Source: Desulfovibrio sp. (GTDB taxonomy: Bacteria > Desulfobacterota > Desulfovibrionia > Desulfovibrionales > Desulfovibrionaceae). Taken from it: 59,279 bases of DNA. Positions 53,051 through 59,279 of the stretch are shown here, in pieces (the stretch's first letter is position 1; each line of letters starts with the position of its first letter). The stretch spans positions 1 through 59,279 of the forward strand of contig JAFQED010000060.1 of assembly GCA_017415765.1 (NCBI GenBank). Reading direction: 5' to 3'. The notes beneath the pieces were generated by a model. That model did not search any database, was not told where the DNA came from, and was given only the letters and a program-made list of their open reading frames with translations. The position numbers and the translations under genes were made by a program.

Positions 53051-54106
53051 CTATTTCACACTTTCGATCCCTGAATGGGGCATGCCAGATGACGAAGCGG
53101 GGACACTCCCCTTTGGGGCATTGCTTGCAGACTGCCCGTCACTCGCGTCCCCGGTCAACATGCTTTCCATAAGTTGTGGGGATACCTTGATCTCGGCAGA
53201 GGCCAAGGCCTGCTCCAACCAGTCGCCAAAGGCTCCGGCCATTTTCTCTTCCCGCAGATTGCGCTCGATAAGCGAGAAAGCATCCACCAGCAGTAAAACA
53301 TGTTCAGCCTGTCGCCCTTTCAGACAGGCGTTCTGCCACTTCTCCCTATCCCTGCGACTGCGCCCGCACTGAAACGGCTTGAGGCGGGCAAGCTCCTTCT
53401 CCCATGCCGAAGGGATTTCTCCACGTGTGATTTTGCTGCACTGCACATCTACGCCGGGAAACTGCCCGGCAGCCCCTTGGGCAAAGGCTTCGGTATAGGC
53501 AGTAAGGCTCTCCGCTGTGTCAGCAGTGACAAAGCAGACATGACTGCTTGCCGGGACAAGAAAATCCTTCTGTCGCTCAAGATAGAATGTCCGTATCTCT
53601 TCCAGACTGACATCGACACGGGGGGCAAGCAGATCGCGCTCAAATTTTTGCACGGCCAGCAAATCACGCATCAGTTGCCGCCACAATCCCTCATCCAGCG
53701 AAAGCTCGGTAAGGTGGGCCGAAAACTCCTCCTGCCCGTATTCCGCACGGATGGTATCAACTGCGGTCTCCAGCTCCGCATCGGTGACGCCTAGTTCTCG
53801 CCTCGCCAATTCCTGTCGGATCAGGGCCTGCACCACCAGCGTTCCCAACCCCTCGCCGTACAGGTTCTTGAGGTTGGCAAGGGTTGGTCTGCGCTGCATG
53901 CCCAACGCGCCGGAACGACTGTCCAGCAAGGCCTGCACGGTACGCAGATGGATGGGCTCACCATTGACCGTGGCAATGACACCTTCTGGCAGGCGAACCG
54001 AAAAACAGGCGGATAACAGGAAGCAGCAGACAAGCCCCAGCAGAAGTCCGGGCATGGAGCTGCGGACAGGCACGCAGACGGGCAAACGGTAAGGGACTGT
54101 GCGCAT
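53051..54106 (-). CDS. SurA_N-domain lipoprotein (PpiC/PrsA-like)
   Basis: 351 aa from the ATG at 54106, which shares one base with the mfd stop (TGATG). A hydrophobic stretch ends in the lipobox LLSAC, so it is probably an outer- or inner-membrane lipoprotein facing the periplasm. VIATVNGEPIHLRTVQALLD is a SurA_N-like start, followed by helical chaperone sequence. A recognisable complete parvulin active site is not seen, so isomerase activity is doubtful. The C-terminus is low-complexity. Together with surA it forms a chaperone pair. Confidence 0.75.
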   Translation of the reverse strand: MRTVPYRLPVCVPVRSSMPGLLLGLVCCFLLSACFSVRLPEGVIATVNGEPIHLRTVQALLDSRSGALGMQRRPTLANLKNLYGEGLGTLVVQALIRQELARRELGVTDAELETAVDTIRAEYGQEEFSAHLTELSLDEGLWRQLMRDLLAVQKFERDLLAPRVDVSLEEIRTFYLERQKDFLVPASSHVCFVTADTAESLTAYTEAFAQGAAGQFPGVDVQCSKITRGEIPSAWEKELARLKPFQCGRSRRDREKWQNACLKGRQAEHVLLLVDAFSLIERNLREEKMAGAFGDWLEQALASAEIKVSPQLMESMLTGDASDGQSASNAPKGSVPASSSGMPHSGIESVK

Positions 54107-57100
54107 CACGACAGATTGCCTGTACCCGATGTTGCAGACAGCCCTTGCAGGGGAGTAGCCACAGAAGGCTGACAAATGGAGGCTAGCATATTTCTGACGG
54201 TCTCCAGCCCTTCACTGAATGTTTTGTCTCCCGGCAAGGGCAGACTCAAGCCAGCGGGCGGATGCAGACGCGCACCCTGCGTGGCACTGACCAAGGCCAC
54301 TAGCCGTTCGGGCTGCACCACATCCTGTCCCTCAGCCCAAAACAGCCTGACGCTGTCAGGGTGCAGGTCTGCCCGCTGTACCTGCAAGCCGGTCAGAAAC
54401 TGCTTGAGATCCAAAACAGCCAGAAAGTTGTGCAACTCTGCCGGGAAAGGGCCAAACCTGTCGCGCATGGAAAGAGCCACCTCCTCACGCGCCGCCCCAT
54501 TGGTTGCTGCGCTCAGGGCCTTGTAGCAGCGCAGACGTTCCCGACCGTCATCAATGTACGATGCCGGGATATGGGCAGGCAAGCCCAAAGTCAGTTCTGT
54601 CTCGCTCACCAGGGCCGAGGGCATCCCCTTCAGGCGGGCTACGGCTTCTTCCAGCATTTCCAGATAGAGATCCAGCCCCACCCTGCCCATATGACCGGAC
54701 TGCACTTCGCCCAAGATGTTGCCCGCGCCGCGCAGACGCAGATCCTCCATGGCTACCTGAAAGCCCGCGCCCAGATAGTCCATGTCCAGAATGATCCGCA
54801 AGCGTTCTTCAGCTACCGGGGTCAGGCGTTCGGCATCCGGCACCACAAAAAAGGCATAGGCCTGCCGGTCGCTGCGCCCCACACGCCCACGCAACTGGTA
54901 CAGCTGCCCCAGGCCGAACATCTGGGCCTGATCCACCACAAGGGTATTGGCACGGGGGAAATCCAGCCCGGATTCGACAATGGACGTACACACAAGGACA
55001 TCCAGCTCCCCATGCCAAAACTGGTGCATGGTAGTTTCAAGGACTGTCTCGGTCATCTGCCCATGCGCCATTCCCACCCGCGCCTCAGGAACCAGTTTAC
55101 GGACATATTCGGCCACTCGTTCCAGCCCCTGCACACGATTATACACCCAGAAAACCTGTCCCTCGCGTTCCAACTCACGCAACAGGACTTTCCTCAGGGT
55201 TTCCTCCTTGCGCTGCACAACGGCAGTGGCAACAGGTTTGCGCTCCAGCGGTGCTGTTTCAATGATGGAAAGCTCCCTGATGCCGGACATGGAAAGTTGC
55301 AGGGTACGCGGGATCGGTGTGGCCGTCAGGGTCAGCACATCCACATTCTTTTTGAGAGCCTTGAGTTTTTCCTTGTGACGGACGCCAAAACGCTGTTCTT
55401 CATCAAGCACGAGCAGGGCCAGATTGGGCAATTTGACATCATTGGAAAGCAGACGATGCGTGCCAATGAGGATATCTACCTGCCCTGCCTCTGCCGCCTT
55501 GAGGACTTCCTTTTGCCGGGCACGGGGCACAAAGCGGCTCAACAGTCCTACATTGACAGGGAAGCCAGCCAGACGACTCCTGAAGGTCTGGTAGTGCTGC
55601 TCTGCCAGCACGGTGGTTGGACAGAGCAAGGCGGCCTGACGTCCCTCACTCACGGCGCGGAATGCGGCACGCAGGGCCACTTCTGTCTTGCCAAAGCCCA
55701 CATCACCACAGACAAGGCGATCCATAGGCTCGTCCTTTTCCATATCGGCAAGGACTTCCTGAATGGCCCTGGCCTGATCCGGCGTTTCCTCAAAGCCGAA
55801 GGTTGCCTCAAATTCGTGGTACAGCTCCCCTGCCGGGGCATAACGGAAACCCTTGGCAACCTTGCGCCAGGCGTACATCTCCACAAGGTCTGCGGCGATT
55901 TTTTCAATGGCCTTACGGGCTTTTTCCTTACCACTGGCCCAGGAGGTACTGCCCAGCCTGTCCAAAGCAGGCTCTACCCCCTCACCGCCCTTGAAACGTT
56001 GGATAAGACCTATCCTGTCGGCTGGCACATAGAGCTTGTCGCGGCCGGAATACTCTATCAGCAAAAAGTCATTGGCGGCCTGATTGAGGTCAAGGTGATG
56101 CAGACCGGCAAAACGGCCGATGCCATAGTCCCGGTGTACGAGCAGATCACCGTTTTTGAGGTCGTCAAAACTGTCCAGTCCCTTGAAAGCACGGGAAGGA
56201 CTTTGCACCCGCTTTTCTGCACGGGGATAGAGGATATCCTCCCCAAGCACAAGGCTGTCATCCCAGACCAGATCCGCCCCGGATCGAAAGGGGGCAACCA
56301 GCGCAAACAGGCCCCGCCCCTCAGGGGCATAGCGCAGAGCTGGGCATATGCCGTCCTGCTCTGCCAGCTTGAGAAATTTTTTGCGACCGCGCTCGGAAGC
56401 AAAACTCAGCAATACCTGTCGGCGACTGCCCTGCCAATCCTTGAGGGCGGCAGACAAGTGCTGCCAAGGGCGATCCTGCGCTCCCGGCATGGGGAACAGG
56501 CTGGCAAAATCGTGTAATGGGCTTTCTTGCAGACAGGCACCACGCTCCTCCACCCCCATGAGCAGCGGTTCTGCAAAGACTGTCTGAAAGCCGTTCCACG
56601 GTGCCGGCTGCGAATGTTTGCGCAATGCAAGGGCTGCTGGCTGCTGCAAGGGAGCGTCATCAGCCTCCAGCTTTTCTTTCAGGGCCAGTCGGGCATCGCG
56701 CAGGGCCTCTGCGCTGTCAGCTTCGCCGGGCAGAAGCCACAGCGCATTGGAGGGCAGCCAGTCTTCCAGCAGACTGGCACTGTCCCAGAACAGGCCGGGC
56801 AACAGGCCCTCGCCACCGCTTTCCAGGGATTTCCTGAAGCTGTAGGCCTCATTTTCGCCAAGCCGTCCCTCTGCTTCCAGCCGCTCACTGCGGGCGCGTC
56901 CTGCGGCAATCCCCTGTCTGTCAAGGGCAAGAGGGCTGACAGGCAACAGGGTCAATTCATCAAGACTTTGCAGGGAACGCTGGCTGTCCGCATCAAAGAT
57001 ACGCATTTCCTCGATCGTATCGCCAAAAAATTCCATGCGCACAGGTTTTGCGTACCCCGGTGGGAAAATATCCAGAATATCGCCACGCCGGGCCAGATGC

Positions 57101-57600
57101 CCGGGACGAGCCACCATGGAAACGCGCTCGTATCCCCACTCCACAGCCTGTTCAAGCACAAGCTCCGGTGAAAAGTCGCTGCCACGGGCACAAACAAGGC
57201 TGCGATGCTCAAAGAAATCCAACGGCATATACCGTAGCAGAAGGCTTTGCAGACTGACCACAAGACAACGAGCCTGCCTGTGTGCCAGACTGTACAGGGC
57301 AGCCATGCGAGAGGCCCAGAAGGCACGGTCATTCCACTGCAGGGCAGGAGGCAGGCTCAGGCAGGGAGCCTGCCAGACTGGACGGGCCAGGGGCCATTCC
57401 CCCACAGACATTTCCGGCAGGTGGAGTTGCAACAGGCCGGTGGCCGCCTGAAGCTCTTCACGGTCGCGCACCAGCAGAACGGCAGTACGCCCCTGCTCCC
57501 ATGCCGATGCCGCAAGGCGGCAACGTGTGGCCATGCCACTGCGCCGAAGATACAAAGGCCCTTCGCCGGCCTTCAGTTTTGCAAAAAATTCCTGCATCAA
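54106..57600 (-). CDS. mfd: transcription-repair coupling factor Mfd
   Basis: 1164 aa. The order is a UvrB-like N-terminal part, an RNAP-interacting domain (LKNGDLLVHRDYGIGRFAGL), and a RecG-like translocase with Walker A GDVGFGKTEVALRAAF and LLVLDEEQRFGVRHKEKLK. TATPIPRTLQLSMSGIREL and the TRG-type region QLYQLRGRVGRSDRQAYAFF follow, and a C-terminal TRCF domain ends it. It removes RNAP stalled at lesions and recruits UvrA. The start could also be the next codon, also ATG. It is followed by the chaperone genes with overlap. Confidence 0.96.
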   Translation of the reverse strand: MMQEFFAKLKAGEGPLYLRRSGMATRCRLAASAWEQGRTAVLLVRDREELQAATGLLQLHLPEMSVGEWPLARPVWQAPCLSLPPALQWNDRAFWASRMAALYSLAHRQARCLVVSLQSLLLRYMPLDFFEHRSLVCARGSDFSPELVLEQAVEWGYERVSMVARPGHLARRGDILDIFPPGYAKPVRMEFFGDTIEEMRIFDADSQRSLQSLDELTLLPVSPLALDRQGIAAGRARSERLEAEGRLGENEAYSFRKSLESGGEGLLPGLFWDSASLLEDWLPSNALWLLPGEADSAEALRDARLALKEKLEADDAPLQQPAALALRKHSQPAPWNGFQTVFAEPLLMGVEERGACLQESPLHDFASLFPMPGAQDRPWQHLSAALKDWQGSRRQVLLSFASERGRKKFLKLAEQDGICPALRYAPEGRGLFALVAPFRSGADLVWDDSLVLGEDILYPRAEKRVQSPSRAFKGLDSFDDLKNGDLLVHRDYGIGRFAGLHHLDLNQAANDFLLIEYSGRDKLYVPADRIGLIQRFKGGEGVEPALDRLGSTSWASGKEKARKAIEKIAADLVEMYAWRKVAKGFRYAPAGELYHEFEATFGFEETPDQARAIQEVLADMEKDEPMDRLVCGDVGFGKTEVALRAAFRAVSEGRQAALLCPTTVLAEQHYQTFRSRLAGFPVNVGLLSRFVPRARQKEVLKAAEAGQVDILIGTHRLLSNDVKLPNLALLVLDEEQRFGVRHKEKLKALKKNVDVLTLTATPIPRTLQLSMSGIRELSIIETAPLERKPVATAVVQRKEETLRKVLLRELEREGQVFWVYNRVQGLERVAEYVRKLVPEARVGMAHGQMTETVLETTMHQFWHGELDVLVCTSIVESGLDFPRANTLVVDQAQMFGLGQLYQLRGRVGRSDRQAYAFFVVPDAERLTPVAEERLRIILDMDYLGAGFQVAMEDLRLRGAGNILGEVQSGHMGRVGLDLYLEMLEEAVARLKGMPSALVSETELTLGLPAHIPASYIDDGRERLRCYKALSAATNGAAREEVALSMRDRFGPFPAELHNFLAVLDLKQFLTGLQVQRADLHPDSVRLFWAEGQDVVQPERLVALVSATQGARLHPPAGLSLPLPGDKTFSEGLETVRNMLASICQPSVATPLQGLSATSGTGNLS

Positions 57601-57611
57601 CCAACCAGAAA

Positions 57612-57638
57612 ATGGGGCGGCCTTCCAGCCGCCCCCAT
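57612..57638. terminator. terminator between the IscA-like genes and mfd
   Basis: GGGGCGGC pairs with GCCGCCCC over a 6-nt loop. ATTTTC follows on the minus strand and ATATTTTT on the plus strand. It lies about 75 bp after the IscA-like stop. Confidence 0.8.
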
Positions 57639-57713
57639 ATTTTTGTCGTGATGTTTTGCCCCAATCCGGCTCAGACTGTTCAGCCCAAGCCTACTTTGCC
57701 TTTTAACAAGCTG

Positions 57714-58034
57714 TCAGCTCTGGCAGGAGCTGCATCCCCCGCCGCAGGAGCTGCATCCGCCCCCACCGGATAAGGGCTTCTCCGGCGTGACGACAAAACC
57801 CATATAGCTCAGATCTATGGAGATACTCCCGGCCTCAGCCTGAAGTTCTTTATCCATGCAAAAGCTGAAGCCGTCTGCCTCTCCCGTCACATCCTGGTCA
57901 TTCGGCTCATCCAGAGCCAAAGCCAAGCGCGGCCCGGCGCAGCTGCTGACCGCATGAACGCGGATGGTCTGCTTTTCCTTGCCCGTAAAGAAGGCTTCAA
58001 GCTCCTTGCGCGCATCCTCTGTCAATGCAAACAT
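57714..58034 (-). CDS. IscA/HesB-like protein with Cys-rich tail, copy 1
   Basis: 106 aa from the second of two adjacent ATGs (58037 is the other; GGAGGA lies directly before). MFALTEDARKELEAFFTGKE and SSCAGPRLALALDEPNDQD match the IscA fold. The C-terminus GGGGCSSCGGGCSSCQS places several Cys in C-x-x-C pairs, unlike the C-x-C end of true IscA. The family is annotated as IscA/HesB-like in sulfate reducers. It could bind Fe-S or other metal; this is inferred. It is a tandem paralogue of the next gene. Confidence 0.8.
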   Translation of the reverse strand: MFALTEDARKELEAFFTGKEKQTIRVHAVSSCAGPRLALALDEPNDQDVTGEADGFSFCMDKELQAEAGSISIDLSYMGFVVTPEKPLSGGGGCSSCGGGCSSCQS

Positions 58035-58147
58035 CATTCCTCCAGAACGCTGACCCGGCCTGAATCTAAATGCCCGCTCTCAGCTTGTCAATTCCGCACA
58101 GCTAAGGGCACAGAGGGCGCGGAGGGAACAGCCTTTGTCAAAGCACG

Positions 58148-58468
58148 TTAATGCGAGCCGCAACCGCCGCAGCAGGAACCGCAGGCACTGCCACCATTGT
58201 CGGGCAGGGGAACACCGGGTTCCAGCACAAAGCCCATATAGCTCAGGTCAATTTTGACACTCTTGACCTGATCCAACAGTTCATTGCTGATGCAGAAGGA
58301 AAAACCGTTCACATCAAGGGATTGGTCGTCCGCACCGGGCTTATCCAGAGCAAGGGCCAGGCGGGGGCCACCGCAGCCGTTGGCGGCATAAATGCGGATG
58401 GGTTCCTTTTGCTTGTCGCTGAAAAAGTTTTCCAGTTCCTTTTGGGCGTCAGCAGAGAGTTCAATCAT
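58148..58468 (-). CDS. IscA/HesB-like protein with Cys-rich tail, copy 2
   Basis: 106 aa, with GGAGGATCACC before the ATG. It is clearly homologous to copy 1 along the whole length: AANGCGGPRLALALDKPGAD and KSVKIDLSYMGFVLEPGVPL match SSCAGPRLALALDEPNDQD and SISIDLSYMGFVVTPEKPL. The tail is GSACGSCCGGCGSH. It lies 113 bp upstream of copy 1 on the same strand. No cysteine desulfurase or scaffold gene is nearby. Confidence 0.8.
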   Translation of the reverse strand: MIELSADAQKELENFFSDKQKEPIRIYAANGCGGPRLALALDKPGADDQSLDVNGFSFCISNELLDQVKSVKIDLSYMGFVLEPGVPLPDNGGSACGSCCGGCGSH

Positions 58469-58605
58469 GGTGATCCTCCATTATGTTTACGCCTTGGATA
58501 AGACGCTCTGTGGGCTTGTCAAGGCTGCCCATACCACAAGGCTTTCCATGCGGGCCATTCCCATGTATAAAAAACAAAGCGCAAGATACGCACAGGAGGC
58601 TTCCC

Positions 58606-59142
58606 ATGATTCTGCTTGAAAAAGATGAAATAGCCCGCATCCTTGAGCGTCTTGCCTCACAGGTTGTGGAGCGTTATGGCCTGTGCGGCAATCTGGTTCT
58701 CGTGGGCATCCAGCGGCGTGGTGCATACCTTGCCCAGAGGCTCGCCGCACAGCTCAAGGAACGCTGCGGCAAACAAATAGCCCTGGGCACGCTGGACATC
58801 AATCTGTACCGTGATGACTGGACGAGCCTTGCGGGAAAACCGCATATCGGCCAGTCCTCTATCCCTTGCGCTGTGGACAAGCGTGTGGTCATCCTTATAG
58901 ACGATGTGCTTTTCAGCGGTCGGACTGTACGCGCCGCCCTGGAAGCCCTGCTGGACTATGGCCGTCCCAGTGCAGTTGAACTGATGGTGCTTATTGACCG
59001 CGGGCATCGGGAACTGCCTATCCAGCCTGACTATGTGGGCCGCACGATCCAGACCCGGCATCATGAACATATAGATGTGCTGTTAGAGGAGCTGGACGGT
59101 ATGGACGCTGTCAGACTGGACAGCAATACCGAAACATCCTAG
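58606..59142 (+). CDS. pyrR: bifunctional PyrR: pyrimidine operon regulator / uracil phosphoribosyltransferase
   Basis: 178 aa from the ATG at 58606, with CACAGGAGG upstream. The PRPP loop is VILIDDVLFSGRTVRAALEA. VLVGIQRRGAYLAQRL, GTLDINLYRDDW and VLIDRGHRELPIQPDYVGR complete the PyrR pattern. In Gram-positives it binds UMP and pyr mRNA to promote attenuation; in this lineage an RNA target is not shown. No pyr genes are adjacent. Its TAG stop uses the first two bases of repeat copy B. Confidence 0.92.
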   Translation: MILLEKDEIARILERLASQVVERYGLCGNLVLVGIQRRGAYLAQRLAAQLKERCGKQIALGTLDINLYRDDWTSLAGKPHIGQSSIPCAVDKRVVILIDDVLFSGRTVRAALEALLDYGRPSAVELMVLIDRGHRELPIQPDYVGRTIQTRHHEHIDVLLEELDGMDAVRLDSNTETS

Positions 59143-59279
59143 AGCGAAATGCCATTGAAAATGGCAGTCGCTCTGGCGGACGCGAGAGCGGACGCCCGCG
59201 CCGTAAGCAAGCGGGAAAACCGCGCTTTTCCCGCGAAGCGTAGGCAGCGTGACGATTGAAACACAGAGTGTTTCAATCA
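59141..59279 (+). repeat. 139-bp multi-hairpin dispersed element, copy B
   Basis: Inverted copy of 4207-4345 with one difference. Hairpins: AGAGCGA/TCGCTCT enclosing GCCATT/AATGGC (59141-59174), GCGGGAAAA/TTTTCCCGC (59211-59234), and GATTGAAACAC/GTGTTTCAATC, a perfect 11-bp stem (59254-59278). It starts at the pyrR stop codon. The window ends at the last base, so it may extend further: copy A and the relic share CATTTTT beyond this edge. Confidence 0.9.

Noticed and set aside
54361-56517. 718-codon open frame on the plus strand opposite mfd
   Set aside because: Shadow frame; no domain, no ribosome site, and Mfd motifs on the other strand are intact.

Overview
The window looks like a chromosomal segment of a sulfate-reducing bacterium of the Desulfovibrionaceae (Desulfovibrio, perhaps close to D. 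piger or D. desulfuricans). This is inferred from the GC-rich coding style, a CarD-type regulator next to rho, an unusually long PEP synthase beside a single-chain pyruvate carboxylase, a dnaX-ybaB-recR block and an hslV-ispE-tRNA-Gln-prs-rplY-pth block. I could not run a database search, so the species is not established.

Layout. 1-430: cut-off end of an IS5-type insertion sequence. 614-2565 (+): carD and rho. 2656-4841 (-): tpx, prmA and a DUF457/YdjM membrane protein. 4845-9551 (-): complete branched-chain amino acid ABC importer livKHMGF. 9772-12458 (-): AT-rich EamA exporter and an orphan YcaO protein. 12578-13417 (-): rpsI and rplM. 13637-21881 (-): ppsA, pyc and birA, a pyruvate-to-PEP/oxaloacetate module with its biotin ligase. 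21880-23052 (+): cca. 23007-26704 (-): phoH-pgpH-ybeY. 26862-32198: an orphan gene behind a sigma-54-like promoter, a DUF2325 gene, a degenerate GGDEF/TPR protein and a ZIP metal transporter. 32212-34950 (-): dnaX-ybaB-recR. 34997-35917 (-): ilvE. 36105-40937 (+): hslV, ispE, tRNA-Gln, prs, rplY, a hydrolase and pth. 41043-46718: a small genomic island. 46674-57600 (-): tRNA-Arg, rpsT, glyS, glyQ, recO, rodZ-like, two SurA-like genes and mfd. 57714-58468 (-): two tandem IscA-like genes with Cys-rich tails. 58606-59142 (+): pyrR.

Two parts stand out. First, a 58-bp perfect direct repeat (41043-41100 and 46661-46718), derived from the 3' half of tRNA-Arg(ACG), brackets a 5.6-kb island. It carries a DUF262-HNH nuclease-like protein (probable phage defence), small coiled-coil genes, a frameshifted ADP-ribosylglycohydrolase, a phosphomannomutase and a truncated antitoxin-like gene. 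Three identical 16-bp palindromes lie between its genes, and no integrase is visible. Second, a 139-bp, multi-hairpin dispersed element occurs twice in inverted orientation (4207-4345 and 59141-59279) with a single base difference. Each copy abuts the stop codon of the gene it follows, and a deleted 37-bp relative lies at 31264-31300.

Metabolically, pyruvate carboxylase, PEP synthase and biotin ligase form a gluconeogenic/anaplerotic unit that suits an organism growing on lactate or pyruvate. The rest is mostly conserved housekeeping in compact, often overlapping operons.
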